A stretch of 64,000 bases of DNA. It comes from Acheta domesticus (lineage: Eukaryota; Arthropoda; Insecta; Orthoptera; Gryllidae). The position numbers and the translations under genes are program-made. The notes under the pieces are model-generated. The model was not told where the DNA came from. It saw only the letters and a program-made list of their open reading frames with translations, and made no database searches. The stretch's first letter is position 1. Each line of letters begins with the position of its first letter. This document shows positions 1 to 14,127 of this stretch, piece by piece. The DNA lies in assembly GCA_031308135.1 (NCBI GenBank), contig JAHLJT010009419.1, positions 180,142,739 through 180,206,738 on the forward strand, in the 5' to 3' direction.

Positions 1-1479
1 TCTCACAAATGGCTCCAAATTTGTTCTTCAAACTTTACACTGTTAAAGCTAATTACACTGTTTAAGATTATGTAACATTAATTTTGCTGTATTCTCTTGT
101 TTTTTTAAATTACACAAATGTAATTTTTTTGAAAGATCCCTCACACCATTAATATGTACATTTCCAGTAATTTGTAAACATTATTGTATTTGTGAATCCA
201 GCAATTTGTAAACACTACTGTATTTGTGAGTTAATGTGCTTCAAATGACTTCTACTGAAGTTTTCGAACACTCAAATATTTTCTGTGAAAAAGAGCTTCA
301 AATTTTGAATTTACAGTCGTGCTTACACGCCACATTCTTAAGAAAACCCTCCAAATGTATCCATTTAAGACGAGGTTTTACTGTTCTTTAATATTATTAA
401 AATAATATTTCCGTTCTACTATTAGCAATACGAAATATTAAGAAAATGTCAAAAATATGTAATTTGGGCGGCGATAGATGGCAGCTGGCAAGAGTATGCC
501 AAATAGGTAGCGCAGACCAAAAGAAATAGAAAACTAATACAGGAAAGTCTGTGCTATTCTGTAGCACCACTAGTTTATGATGTATGCGGTTGTAAACAGG
601 TTCACTTTTGTATAATAGATGATAGAGAAAAAATATATCTCTTTTTCTTCATTAGTCTGCTTTGTTTACCAAGTAATCGAGCTATAAATGCAAATTAGAT
701 GTTCTTCATGTGAAATAGACGCATGTAGTATGGCATTAGTATCTACATGTTAATCTGCTTGTTTGTTCCTGTGCTGTTTTCCTTACGCATTTTTAAAGCG
801 GAATGACTAATGTTTAAAATATTACTAATTCACAAGAAGCATTTTTAGAAAAATATTGATTTTAATTTTGCGACTATATCAAAATTGCCAATTTTTATAA
901 AATATGAGTATTTTGAAATAGGGTTTCGATGGGCGTAGGTAAGGTGAAAAAAGATATAAGTTGCTCAGGTGTTTCGAGTTACTAAAATAATTGGAATGAA
1001 AAGTAATCAAAGATAAAAATAGTTTTTCGGATTTATATACAGACTATAAAAGGATGATGGCTAATTACAATATAAATATATGTACGAGTACCATATTTTA
1101 GTTCAAACGGCAATAAGAAATGTAACAAGTCTTCCATTTACAAGGTCATGCATTCTTGAAATATAACAGAGATTTTGGGGTGATAGGAAAATAATTAAAA
1201 TAACTGAATATGTAAATAATAATATGAATATGTAACTAAATATGTAAAAATAACTGAAATAACTGGAATTTCCTTCACAACGGTGTGGGTTAAAGAAAGA
1301 TCTACTGGCACGACCGTCCAAGGTAGGGAAGATAGATGAATTGTTTCAAATATCTAAGAAAGCTCTCGGAGATATTATTGAAAGAAAATAAATCAAATGA
1401 TGAACTTCAATTTCTAAGTTCGCTGAAATTCAAGGAATAATAAGAAACAATTAGAATATCTGTTATTTAAATATCCGTA
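1..1479. other. AT-rich non-coding stretch
   Basis: No coding frame or known element is visible. The only structure is a two-unit tandem duplication of about 34 bp at 164-230, sharing the core AATTTGTAAACA. Confidence 0.6.
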
Positions 1480-1530
1480 TTCAGATGACGAGATTTGACT
1501 ATAAATAACATTTTTATTAATTTATAAATA

Positions 1531-1568
<38 letters not shown>

Positions 1569-1599
1569 TCAGATGACGAGATTTGACTATAAATAACAT
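1480..1599. repeat. 32-bp direct repeat flanking an (AAT)n microsatellite
   Basis: The 32 bases at 1480-1511, starting TTCAGATGACGAGATTTGAC, recur exactly at 1568-1599. Between them lies AT-rich sequence ending in about ten AAT units (about 1533-1567). This looks like a local duplication with the microsatellite caught between the copies. No coding content is seen. Confidence 0.85.
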
Positions 1600-4254
1600 G
1601 TTTTTAGAAACAGCCAGAACAAAAGTGTTGCAAATTGGAATATTATTGTCAACCTAAACATATTGGAGGTGTCGTATCCATTGGATAAAATGTTACTATA
1701 AATAATTATGTAGCATAACAATTCGTAGTTGTATTTTCTTGAGTATTTATTCGGATACTCAATTCGGATCTCTGCAGATCTGTGATCACTGCATATTTTA
1801 TTATGGTTTGTTGAAAATTTCACCCTGTTTTAGTGACTTAAACGTCATAATTGCATTGGTGTTGCAAGCTTGGATGTTTTCAGTATTGTTCTCCCGAGTG
1901 TTGTGCAGAATCCATAACAGCTTTTTTCTTTGCAATTTCTTTTAATATGCTCAACTGGCTGATAGTAATTTCTGCGTTTGAGCATGGCGGGTCTTTCATC
2001 ATATTTAGTCATATCCTTCGTTATTTTCGAAAAGTTTCTGAGTAGAGGTTTGTCGTCACGATCAACATGTTAACGCAAGTATCTGGGGAACTTAAGGGAG
2101 GGAAAATTTCTGTTGTTGATTGGTTTGTCAACTCCGACGGTTACAAGGTGTGAAAACATGGAAGTATAAAGTTAATTTGCCGCAAAAACTTTCCGTTCGA
2201 ATAACGATAATTATCACTGGGTGTTTTTCTGCTCGAATCCTTTTCCCATTTTCTGATTGATACCAGCAAGTTTGTTAAAGTTCGTCTTGGTTTCTGAATG
2301 TGCGCAGTAGTTATCCACATTAAATAGTTTTAATCCTGACTTAAAGAATTTATTATCAGATTAAGACATATTCTCGAAAATCACTTCATAGTACGTTTTT
2401 TGATATATCGCCTTTGAGATAATAGCAATCAACTCATAATTCTATACTCTAGGACTCCTACGCCTAAAAAATAAAAATAGCCACATAAAATAATTAATTT
2501 TTTACTCTTTTCGCACATATTATTTTATTATTTACTATTCATACAAATCAAAATTAAATTTGATTCAGTAAGAACATAACTTTTCATTTTGTCAAAGAAA
2601 TATATAAAACAAAGAACTATTCACTTATTACCTCAAATATAAGGTTGACTGTTAGGAAAGGAGTAAATAATTTTAATATAGTGACTATCTTTTGAGAAGT
2701 GCAATAGAAGTGTTTGAAAATCAAAGAAAAAGAAAATGAATTTAGAGGGTCCTCAAATTTGATGATTATTGCTTCACATCAGTGAAATTGGTCAAATAGT
2801 TATTAATACATATTACTCATTGTCATCGTATTAACATAATTTCATAGGGAACATTTTTTGATATACCGTTATCACAGGAAAAATTTGCTCAGAAGCAACT
2901 GATTTCATTATAAATTGTAACACATATGCAATATACGCGCATATCCATTTTTATACCATTTCTAAAGCTTTTTCTATTTTAACTGAATGATTTTGTTTGC
3001 TTCCATTACACTATATCGTAATTATATCCTACATACGATATCTAATTTCCTACATATGACCCAAAAGATTTGAAAAGAAAGCCTTATAGAATTCGTTAAA
3101 AGTAACCTCTAGATTTAACAGTATATCTATACCTGAATCAACAATTAAAGTTGTATGCATTTTTTCAGTAAATGAAATAAAATAGCTATACTAACTTAAA
3201 TTACAGTTGTCTGTAACTTTAGTGCGGCATGATTTGTTCGTTTCATTCATATGCATCACTCTTTGCAGAAAATATTTCGTTTACACCTCTGTATTTTCAT
3301 TTACACGACATCTGTTTTCAATATTTATTATTTCTTGTTTTTTTATTATATTATATTCAGTATCAATAATAATATTCCTTATTATCTCAGCGTAATGAGA
3401 TGACCTTGACTTAAGAAAACTTTCTAGAACATGTGGTTTAGTGGTTTGGGCTAGTTAGTGCAGTGTGCCGTCCTGCCCAACACACCAAGAAAAAAACTCT
3501 TAAGAAACAAGAAAATGCGAAGTGCACTGTCTTAATCCTACGTAAACGTAATAACATCCTGCAAAGATCTCTGCAAGAAATGAGCTGATGAAATATAATT
3601 TTATAAAATATAAATAGAACTAATGTCAAAAACTTGCTAGACATGATGAAAATCACTATAAGTCTAAATGTATTGTTATTATGCTTAATCTAAACTGTAA
3701 ATAATGTATACCCTAGAAAAGAAGAAAAATAGAGGTAAAAAGAAACATGATTAGAATCTTCCAATCTCATTTGTAAATAAACATTTGATAAATGGTATTT
3801 TGTTTAGCATTCAATAGCTATCTATAGCGATAAAATCGTATGAAAAATTGAAAGAGAACCACAATATTCACAAACGACAAAACAATGGACTTACTGCGAA
3901 GAAGAACTGAGATACGTGAGCAATCCACTTTTACTATTTAAGAATTAGACATATTCAAATATGGTCGAGAGACGCGAATATTGAAGTTCGTTTCTTTTTG
4001 TATTTCACTATTCTATGGTGTCAGTCCAATTCGACACATGACCTGACAACTGCATTCTCGTAGTATTATTAGAGGCTTTGAAGATTAGGGTAGGTTATAT
4101 GGAAATGTCCGATTGGCTTACTGTGAACCTTTAAGGATTAGATAGAAAATGATGACGAAGGATTATAAGTGAACAGTGGTCATTTTTATTTTCTCTCTAC
4201 GGAGTAGGGAGAAAGTAATGTAATGCTGCGCGAAAAACGGCAAATTTTCGTCAG
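1600..4254. other. AT-rich non-coding stretch
   Basis: Only short chance open frames occur here, with no recognisable protein similarity. I saw no tandem repeat, no terminal inverted repeat and no tRNA-like box. Confidence 0.55.
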
Positions 4255-4710
4255 AAAAACTTTTATTACAGGGCCCGGGTAAGAAAAAAGTGAATAAATG
4301 AAGTTGTTAAATCTTGGAAAAAAATTCTCTGACACATGGTATAGCCAGAATTTTTGTAGGTCCTTAATACCGAAAAATCGAATGACAGCAAAACGTCTGC
4401 CTGTCTGTCAGTCCGTCTGTGAACAAAGCTAGCTGCTAAACCGTTCTGCTGATTTTATCCAAAATTTACACGTCTTAATCGATCTGGCTAACGTCGCGGC
4501 CCCTTGAATTTCAAACCGATCTTTTAATTTTGGGGGGTACTTCACATAAATCCCGTGGAACATTTTCAAAATTTAAGTCTTCCTACAACTAAAATATTAA
4601 AGATATAGAATGTTTCCTTTAATGAAATATGTTCTTTAAATAAAGATTTTGAAATAAGGTCATGTACAATTTTTCGAAAATTTGAGTACATTTCCCTTAA
4701 TTTTCCGTGA
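4255..4710 (+). repeat. Dispersed repeat family C, copy 1
   Basis: This degenerate interspersed repeat contains a CTGTCTGTCAGTCCGTCTGT run near 4400. A CCCCTTGAATTT block follows near 4500, a GGGGGGTAC block near 4535, and an end reading ATAAGGTCATGTACAATTTT near 4655. The same blocks in the same order occur at 41880-42440 (+) and reversed at 20435-20790, which is the basis for calling it a repeat. No open frame or terminal repeat survives, so its class is unknown. Confidence 0.5.
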
Positions 4711-4849
4711 AAATACAGGCGAGATAGTACATGCTGTTAGAATCACAAGTTTTAAATGCTACCCTCTCATCAGGTAATTTAGAATTCATTGAAGGACTCT
4801 AGGAAAGTGAAAAAAAACTTCGAATTCTCATTGTAACGCCTCCGACCAG

Positions 4850-5298
4850 CGAGTCCTAACGTTCTTGTCCCGGCGGTAACGGATTTTCAGTCACTAGATA
4901 TCTAAATTCCATTTAGCCGCTGGCCTGGAGTATAATTCTTTGGCTGCTCTCAATGGTGGTTTTCCGTCTTTTTTTTTTTCAATCAATACGAGGTGAAAAT
5001 CGGAACAGCACTTTAACAAACTGACCACGGATCTTTGCTTCCCGCGCCGATCTTTCCTTCCCCATGTTTTTCTCCTCCTATTACACACATACACGTAATG
5101 CACTACACAACATACGTGCTGGGAGACCAGGCGGGATCGTAAAGGTGGGGCGGTCCATTCTGGAGGAGGTGTCCGGGGGTGAAACGCCACAACCCTACGG
5201 GAAAATCGGACCCCGGATCTCGGGGTCCAGAGGCAAGAATACCTCCATCTCCCTCAATATATCATTCACTGCACCTCCGGTACGAAGCAAGCAACCAA

Positions 5299-5357
<59 letters not shown>

Positions 5358-5358
5358 A
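4850..5358 (+). mobile_element. SINE-A family copy with (AATA)n tail
   Basis: This copy matches, on the opposite strand, the body of the better preserved copy at 48926-49490. Shared blocks include GATTTTCAGTCACTAG near 4873, TAGCCGCTGGCCTGGAGTATAATTCT near 4913 (quoted here only as a position), and the pyrimidine-rich GATCTTTCCTTCCCC near 5050. A CACACATACACGTAATGCACTACAC-like segment follows. The copy ends in about 15 AATA units (5297-5358), a typical SINE/LINE 3' tail. The tRNA-like head is not clear here. It is non-coding and would depend on a LINE for movement. Confidence 0.6.
5297..5358 (+). repeat. (AATA)n microsatellite
   Basis: About 15 near-perfect AATA units form the 3' tail of the SINE-A copy that ends here. 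Confidence 0.95.
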
Positions 5359-5490
5359 ATATTGAAATTGATGTAGGTTCTTCCTGTTGATCTTGGTATA
5401 TGACTAGATACGTAGATGGTGCGATTTAATATGTATTGAGGATAAAGGATAAAAGGATATAAGGAAATGTAGGGAGGATGATATATAAAT

Positions 5491-5833
5491 GATCAATCTA
5501 TGTTGATTCCAGGAATTAAAACTTACAATTCGTCTACATTCCTTAACGCATCTAGTTGTGCTGCCCTCCACAATTGACGAATTGTAACCACTAGGTTTGA
5601 CAAGTCTTCAAGCCTTTTTTAGATGTTAGGCTCTGATGTAAAGCCAAATGTAAATATTTATTTCAATAATTTTGCATTCCATTGTTTTTTATATCAATTT
5701 GTATATCATTGTCAACAGTTGCTATAATTGTATTGCTCTTGACAAGGCACATACTGAATATGTGAAATGTTGAGCTAACAATAAATGTATTTAATGCAAA
5801 AGTTTTAATTCCTGGAATCAACATATATTGATC
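5491..5833. mobile_element. Repeat bounded by 34-bp inverted repeats
   Basis: The 34 bases at 5491-5524 (starting GATCAATCTATGTTGATTCC) are the reverse complement of 5800-5833 with a single mismatch. They bound about 275 bp of AT-rich DNA without an open frame. A hairpin at 5737-5773 is followed by AAATGTTGAGC and resembles a decayed motif often found near the ends of Penelope-like elements. The inverted ends would suit a small DNA transposon, but no target duplication is evident. The class is therefore open. Confidence 0.55.
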
Positions 5834-5934
5834 CATTATGGTTAATACATATTACATCCTACCATCTACGCATCTAATAATTAAAATAATCAATTAAAAA
5901 ACTGCCAGCAAGAAAGAGGTTTCATGTGATTCTC

Positions 5935-6052
5935 TTAGCTGGTACTGGAAATCTTCCAACATCGGGAAACGAACCCAGGGCCTCTCGATCTACAACCATT
6001 CAGTTGCGGACTCGAAGCCACACACTACTACACTACCGCACCCGGTGACTTA
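5935..6052 (-). mobile_element. Possible tRNA-derived SINE head
   Basis: On the minus strand the segment contains a B-box-like GGGTTCGTTTCCC (about 5973-5985) and, upstream, GCGGTAGTGTAGTAG, which resembles an A box. The spacing is longer than in a tRNA gene and no cloverleaf can be drawn. This is a decayed SINE or tRNA pseudogene at best. Confidence 0.35.
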
Positions 6053-6059
6053 GAGCAGA

Positions 6060-7849
6060 ACTGCCGTGAACTCATTTGTCTTTTGGAAACCTTGGGTGCG
6101 CAATTGTTGCCAGTGGTTTCCACGTTCTCTCTGCGCCGCTCTTATCTCCCGATCGGCGGCATGTTGTGACTGTCGCAAGGGGTTCCCGCCGCGAGGTGCC
6201 GGTCGACAGGTACGAAAGACCCTTTATTGTCATTTTCGCCAGCGCTGATTCCCACCGAAACCTGTATTGTGGTCATGGGCGCGTAAAAATTACTGATTAT
6301 AGGGGAATGCTCGGAAATTGACATCTTGCACAAAAACACAAAGTTTTTCCAGCACGCGACAACATGAAGCATGTAGTGTGCCGCTGATCAGTTGGGTAAT
6401 CGGGTAAAATTTGCATCAAACGTTCAACAAAGAGTACAAAAACTTTTATTCGGCATAAACAAGGAGCGATTCATTATTGTTTTACAGTTACTCCATTACA
6501 CGGATAGATTACTCGTAAATTCAAATGTTTCGAAATATTTTTGGAATATCTTCGGCTTTAATTTTGAACACATTTGTTGAGTTTAGGAATGTCGTGAAAA
6601 GTCACGCGAAATATTGACTTTTGGGACAATTGATATTACCTACAATTACTAATCGTAATCAGTAATATTTTATTCAAATCTCTCTCATTAGTATGATTGT
6701 TGCTCTGAAAGTTACACTTATATAGACTATTACAAGAAAAAGATTTGCAACTACGCCGTGCGTGGCTCGATGAGTAGCAGCTACTCTCAGCGCCATCTGG
6801 TAGGAAACACAGGAACTACAATTGCGTGCGCGCTGCCTTCACTTCAAGAATGTGACTCTTAGTCGTCTCGAAAATCAATTCCACCTTGATTGCCACAATC
6901 TTCAGCAACAGAATACCTCTTCCATAATTTTTTCACCACTTACAGATTTTTTTGAAGCTTAAATAATTACAAGCACAACCTACTTAAATAATTATAAGCA
7001 CAACCTACCAATTTCTTCTCATCAGCAAAACATGTTAAAATTAGAAATATCAAAATCGCAAAAGAGAAAAATAAGCCACGTAAATTATGTGAACTTACAC
7101 TCTCAGTTCGAAACAGTTTATATGCAACTGAATATATTGCGCTGGCAAATGAACATAATTCAGAATATCTCTCGTCATAAACTTGTATTTGGCATTGCAT
7201 TTTAAACACTCCAAAAGTAAATATGGAGTAGTTGCCTACGGCAGCAAATATGCTGCTGAACAAACCCACACAAACTCATTTTCTTAAACGTAGCACGCAC
7301 ACTACTCAATAACGACAATTCAAAAATACTCTCACACGAAATGTAATAAATTTAGTATTGTAACAAAACCCGTCTTCACGAATAATGTAATACGATAGTC
7401 CAGTATACACATATACACTGTACAACAGTTCTATACGTTACAAATATGTAAAAAAGTTGTGTTCCATAACTCCACATAACTCGTGAATATTTCATAACGG
7501 CGTGTTCCTTGGAACCTTTCTGTCACATGACGTCTCTGTCGCTAGCAGTAGCCACTGACTTTGAGAATTAGTTTGTACGTGCAGTATGATAATGGTCGGA
7601 ATAGCACAATCAAATATTTACATTTTTAGACAAAATCAAAACTCTTTCAATATCTTTGGCTTTTTCCGAGTTATCTAACAAAACCGTAGATTTCTTCCAC
7701 ATGTTCGGATCCTATAAAGGCCTTTCAATTTATATTCACATTGGAAATGAGTAATATACATTGTACAAATTAAACATATTATTGTAGAATTCTTTACAAT
7801 ATTCCCTCTGCTTATGTTATTGGTCGTTTAATCCAATCAGGGATTCCTC
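6060..7849. other. Non-coding stretch with a 25-bp tandem duplication
   Basis: No gene is recognised. A 25-bp unit (TAAATAATTACAAGCACAAC and five more bases) is present twice in tandem at 6960-7009 with two differences. Confidence 0.55.
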
Positions 7850-8290
7850 CGTGGGTGGCGCAAGCGGTTTTGACACGAGCTCCGTCCGCACGTTGTCTCC
7901 GGCGTGAGGAAAACTATTTCCTCGGCGTCGGCGTCGGCGTCGACTCATTAGGCAGAAGACGTCGTCTTTCTGCACGCGGGACGCCCCAATCACATTCCTT
8001 CAACGGGTGCTTATCTCGTGGCAAACAAGACAGCGCTAATGCGGGCCGGCTAATGGGAGGGGGAAGAAAGCGCCCTTTGGAATCTCCTTGGATTGCCTTG
8101 GGTTTCCTCCGAGCGTTGCTCTGTCAGCTGCGGCCTCTAATCTGAATCGGATGGCACGCCGCGATGCCAAGTGCGATAGGGCGAAACGAGCGTCACTGAC
8201 ACCGACGGAACCACGCTCCTACCCGCCACTTCGCTCAGCGGTTCCTCGTGCAAAGCCTATGTAGGACGAATGGAAACAAAGAAACATCGT
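7850..8290. other. CpG-containing GC-rich island, unrecognised
   Basis: This is a locally GC-rich segment in AT-rich surroundings, with many undepleted CpG dinucleotides and GGCGTC repeats near 7925. A 96-codon frame on the plus strand (7855-8145) has no recognisable similarity and no splice or promoter support. It could be an exon or promoter-proximal region, but nothing in the sequence decides this. Confidence 0.3.
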
Positions 8291-11200
8291 CCACGGGCTG
8301 CAATTCAGGCACAAGTCAAAAATCCAGGTTTGAGATAAACGAGTTTAGAGCTTTCTGTGGCAGCAGAAACGTAAGTATCACATGCCCTAATAACTGATGG
8401 ATTATGTTGTGATCGTGGCTAAGAAAGTCTTCATGGGAGTTCTCTTAATAATTCCCTCCATATATAATATTCTAGAGAAATGCGACCATTCTATTACCAT
8501 TCATATGACATTGACAAAAATGTGATGTTGATTTATAAGGAATTTCAAATTTAAGATACAAGTATAAATTTGTAGCTTTTTCCTGGACCACACGTTTCCA
8601 TCGTACATATATTTACATATTTCTCTATCAAGCCACGCTTTTTTGAGGTGGCATACATCAAATTCAAATTCAGCACCCTCAAAAACATATAGAACCGTTG
8701 AGAAAAAAACTTCCGGAATTTTTTTCTGGGTCAGATACTATTTATCTAGACTGTATCTAGGACGAATTAAAACAAAGAAATAACATTCATGAGCTGCGAT
8801 TGTGACACAATTCGAAAAATGCAGTTTTGAGATAAATGTCTCTCCATTTTTCTCTGACTTTTCACACGCGTAACAACTGATGAATTATGGTGTGGGCATT
8901 TTCAAAAGTCCTAAGAGTTCTGTTAATAGCTATAAACGGAGGTGCATCCAGGATTATTCTCTGGGCGGAGGGTGCTAGAGGTATTATGACCAGCCGACTG
9001 GATGTATAAATATTTTTTTCTTTACGCAGAATATACAATTTATTTTAATTTGTTGACTTTTATTTAATATTTACAAAATTAGCAGGTGATATATTGAACG
9101 ATTTTTGATAGTACATAAAATTAGTGAAAGCTATATTTCTGAATATGTTTCATTGGGGTCTAGAGTGGTGCTGAAGCTCCGTGAGCCCACTCTCGGTTGC
9201 TTTACAGGAAAATTCGGGGAGGATGTACGTGAAGTCATCTACCCAAACTTCGTTATTTGCCTAAAACGTAAATAATCCCAGGGGTGCATCAAACAGATTT
9301 TAAAATTATATTTCCCCCCCACAATATACAAAGAATTCAAGAGGCGCAAATGAAACCCTCTACATATGACATGCTGCAACACATGTTACCATAGTGAATA
9401 ACTCGTTGTGGTTCTTTTCTGGTATTGCAAACTTTGCGAAATAGCATTAGGTTTTTATCTTAAAAATTAGAGATTTTGAACCTTCTGTTATTTTTTAGGT
9501 TTAGCTTCTATGGGTACCTTATGCTGTAGCATGGGGGTGAGATAAGCCACTAAACTATATGCACAATTATCTTGAATATTGTATACTGTGTGCAATTTAA
9601 CTTCCGGATCGTAATTGCGGTGCGTGGCAGTATTAAAATGTTTCCTCGTGCAGAGGATGTAACGTGCTGCGATGTAACGTGTGCAATTCAAAGTCCGACT
9701 TCCAGTATAAAGTTATTTTCATTTTTAAAACAATGATTTGCAGATGTTCGCATGGGTCCAATTAGTTATCAATATTGTACATTCCGTGTATGTATCTCTG
9801 ATCTGAATGGGGATTAGAGCAATTCACTTGCACCTTCTGGATGCAGCAGGTTGCGCAGCAGTGTTGTGTGTGTTGCAGTACGCAGGGTGAGAATGCTGCG
9901 ATCAACAAGGAGTGTTGTGGCGACAACCACGCTACCTACCAGCGAAAGCTTGAACTACGTCCACTTACATCTTTTAGTTCTCACATTCTCTGCATTGCTT
10001 CCCACCTGTTGCAATACTTCGCCGTCTGTAATTTGCTGCATAATTTTTCTTGCGCAAGACAGTTGTAATATTTTACAATATATTGTCAACAATCGATATG
10101 AATCAAAGAATAATGTGATGACCACCCAAGTTAGCCGTCACATTTATCTTACATGTATACTTCACATCATTACATACTGCCTTCTCATATCGAAACATTT
10201 TCTGGACACTATTTTGAGAGATTTGTATCCCGGAACTAAATGTTCGGAATAATATATGTCCCTCAAAGATATTTTGCTCATTGACCCTGCAGTAGGTGTT
10301 AGTACTCTCGTAACCTTCAGCTTTTTCTGCGTATCATCACTTGAGCCGCAAAACCACACTCTCACTCATGGTGACAAGGGTTCCAACACTTGCTAGTTGT
10401 TTTTATCCTTGGACACAAATCGAATCCTCGACACACTCTGACGAACAGTCATAGGTGAGGATGTGCCAACATGAACTTTTCTGACTGATGTAAATATGAA
10501 CATAGGTCATAGTATTTCTCAGGATATACTTCAATAATAAGTAACACTTGAATATGCCGTAAGAACGGAAACGTAATATGATACAAGTAATATATGCATT
10601 TGGTGGATAATGTATTTAAAGTATGAATGGAATAATAAGTTGCATCGAAAATGCTTATTAGTACGAATGACTTTTAATGTTTATCTATCAATTTTTAATT
10701 GGGATACATGTAAACGGGAGTAGTTGTAACAGCAAAATTTGAACCTAAAACACATTTTGTTTATTTATTCATAATTTGGAGTTAATGGGTCTATCCAAAG
10801 TCTAGGGCAGTCGATATGAACTGCAATTAAACACTCTCACAATTTATGGTCATCTGATATTGGTTTTATACACTTTGTTTATATTTGACCCTCTTTTAGG
10901 TAGCTGTAATAAGTGACAAATTAGTTGTTTGTTTTCAGTTACCTCGGGGGATAAGAGGTAAATACACACATAACGTAGAAAAATATTACTTTTCCTTGAA
11001 ATTAGTCATTGTTTTATTTACAATTCCCACGCAAACATTAAGAGACATATGCGACTAACGTTTATAAGAATGAGAGTAATAAAAAATATAAGTAAAATTT
11101 TCAGAACTAAAATATCACTATTATTACTATTAATTCTCAATATATTTTTTCGTAATGTTTTGATAAATTCACTCTGTGTACGCAACTAATGCGAATAACT

Positions 11201-14072
11201 GTGGCATGGTTGCACTGAGAGTAAAATGACCCTGAAATGCGTGTGGATAACTATTGAAAGTATAATAAAATACTCAAAAATAAAATTGGGTAACTGTTGC
11301 TATATATATGGTGTGCACTTTTATTCGATTAATTAAATTGAAAAAACTGAATTTAAAGTAATTGAATCGAATAAATTGGAGTGTATCGAATAAAAATGCT
11401 CACTATAAATTTAGCATATCGGTTTGTAGTTACAGAATTACTAATCACGAAGAATATTTAAATACAGCTCTAAATTGAACTTACATGCAAGTTGAGCATA
11501 ATGGGAAATGTTTATAAGCTTCGCCAACAAAGGGCAGAAGGTTCTCTTCAAACTTTAGAAAAATGCATCATATGTATTTCCAAAGTGATATTTTAAAATG
11601 AATATGATTCACTATCTACGCGTAATTTCTGATTCGTGATTTCGGGGTATATTTACTTTACGAAAACGTTTAAAAAAACGTATTATTACATTACGTTTCT
11701 CATTTGAGGACAATTTGTTTGCTCATCAAGAGAACCTATGTGGTAAACTGAAATGTGGACAGGCGATCAAGGTTGAGCAGACTGGAATGGTCACAGACAC
11801 ACGATGTTGTGCTCCTTTCGAGGCAATTGAAGAAGTACTATGCGGAACAAGTGGACGGGATTTCTACAAACATTGTCCTTTCCTCACATCTCCTGCGAAG
11901 GTCAGTGACGCAAACCGATCTTCTCATGTGACACGGAAACTCATCTTCCGACGAAACCTACCTAGCTGTGCATTGCCGGTGAAGAACAAATATTTTCCTG
12001 TTTTTTTTATAAAGCGATAACAAAAATGGTTTCCTATATCACAAGTTGTAGTAATTTGGAACCTTTGACATTTTTTTCGAGCCTGTTCCAGGCTTCTAAG
12101 ACACAGTAAAAAATATTTCTTGATTTTTTTTTCGAAAATATTTTTTTGTGTTTGAATTTGGGCCTGAGAAAATATTGAAAAATGTGTTTCTGATAGTTCA
12201 AATTGTGTTCTTATTTATCATATTTTTTCAGTCTGATAAAATAGTGTTAAGTTGTCGAAAAAAATTGAAATTAAAAAAACACGTTTTTGGCTGTATAGGG
12301 GTGTGGGTGGTGGGACGGAGGCTAAGTAACCTTTCAAAAATATTATTTTTATGTTAGAATTATATTTAAGAATTTTATGTAACCACTCATATGTAATTTG
12401 GTTGAGGGGAACTTTTTACCATCTTATCCGGGGGGACCCTTTAAATAACAAAACAGTATTCTACGGTGATCAGAAATTTGGAAATTTATTCTTTCGATTC
12501 GGATTCTCTTTCTACAAAATGTAGAGTGTAACAGTTTGATTTTTACTTTTTCGTTCGATTTGCACGTTGAAGGTTTTGCTCCTTTTTTTTGCAATCATTA
12601 TTTACTTGATAAGGATTTCTATTTTTAGACAGCTTTTACATCCGCATATGAAATGTGTGTTAGTGAGGTCTCTGCGGTGTAAGCCATTCCCAGATGTGTT
12701 GTTACAGTGTTGTGTGTAGACAGCATGCATGTTTTTGCAGTGTCATTTCTTGACGACACGCCGTATATACATACATCGTCTTCCTTGCCATAATTATCAC
12801 GTTGATATAAATTTCGAAAACCAAATTTGAACAGCAGAAGAACAAAATACTGTTTACTCTGTAACTATCACTCTGGTTTCATATCCTTCTCAGATATTTG
12901 TTTCTTCTTTTAGAGTATGCCTTGATCACACATTTCTCTGAATTTAGTGTTCATAAAAATTCATCAGTCGCATATCGCAACACGTATTCGAGAAATAATT
13001 TCTCGTGGTGTTCAATAAACTTTAACGGGAAAGGGCCGCGAAATTCTTTCGTCTTGAAATTACTTTTGCCTTGAAATTAGCAATTGCTTCATTCAAAATT
13101 CCTAGGAAAATTTCAAGAGATGGGCGCGACCAACTTATGTGAGAATGTCGACATTAAAGAAGTTTCAGTCAAAGTAACTTTTCGGAAGAAAATAAACCTA
13201 ATCTGCTTATTACAATTAATCCGCTGTATATTTATCACCGTAAGTGGAGTAGGTGGGGCATGAGTGCACGGGCATTCGCATAGGTCTGGAGCGACATTTG
13301 GAGAGTTCTGACCGATACTTTGTGACCGTTGTGTAGTGGAGGGAAAGAAATGCGAAAGAGATGCATATCAGTTAAGTGTTGTGAAGTGCAGTGCAGTGAA
13401 GTGAACTGAAGTGAAGTGGAGTAAAATGAATTGGAGTAAGGTTTGCGCTGTGAAATTATGTACCATTATTCTTAATTATTGTTTGTTTTTTTTTTTTTTG
13501 TTTTTTCTAAATCAAGTACTCTCTTGTAATTTAAATATTCTGCCACCAAGTAATGATACTTCATTGCAGAATTAATAATAAATCTAATCTAACCATTTTG
13601 CTGCTGATCTGCTGTTAATACAAAATTCGCAAGGTGGTAGCCCAAAATGACATATTTTTATTCGCCTCGAGCGTCTGACGCTTGGTTGTATCTTAGCCGG
13701 TTGAGTGACGATGTAAAAAGCAACACTAATGATAATCTAAACTAGGAATACAAATTATTAAAAATGGTGGTTATCAAATATGCAGTTTGTGCTGACAAGA
13801 TTCTCGCAGTAGCCAGAATATTTTGTACTCGTGCCGCAAATTCAGCAACTGAAAGAGACTTAAGAACATCTGATCAATCTGAAATTAGAAAAAGAACGAT
13901 ACTGATTCAACAAAAATAATGAAATTCTTGTTAATGTGATGTAATGAATACATTCACAAGAAGCGTATGAAGTCATTCGTGCAACACATAACTATTTCAA
14001 CATATTACAGCATAATTTATAATAGTACTTATATTCACTTCTTCCAACGAACACAAAATTCTCTACATAAAA

Positions 14073-14074
<2 letters not shown>
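8291..14074. other. AT-rich non-coding stretch
   Basis: Short open frames occur (for example 9851-10252), but none has recognisable domains and all have AT-driven composition. Minor structure includes a GTGAAGTG-type imperfect repeat at 13378-13430 and a poly-T run near 13487. No element boundaries were found. Confidence 0.5.

Positions 14075-14124
<50 letters not shown>
14075..14124 (+). repeat. (AAT)n microsatellite
   Basis: About 17 perfect TAA/AAT units. Confidence 0.95.
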
Positions 14125-14127
<3 letters not shown>
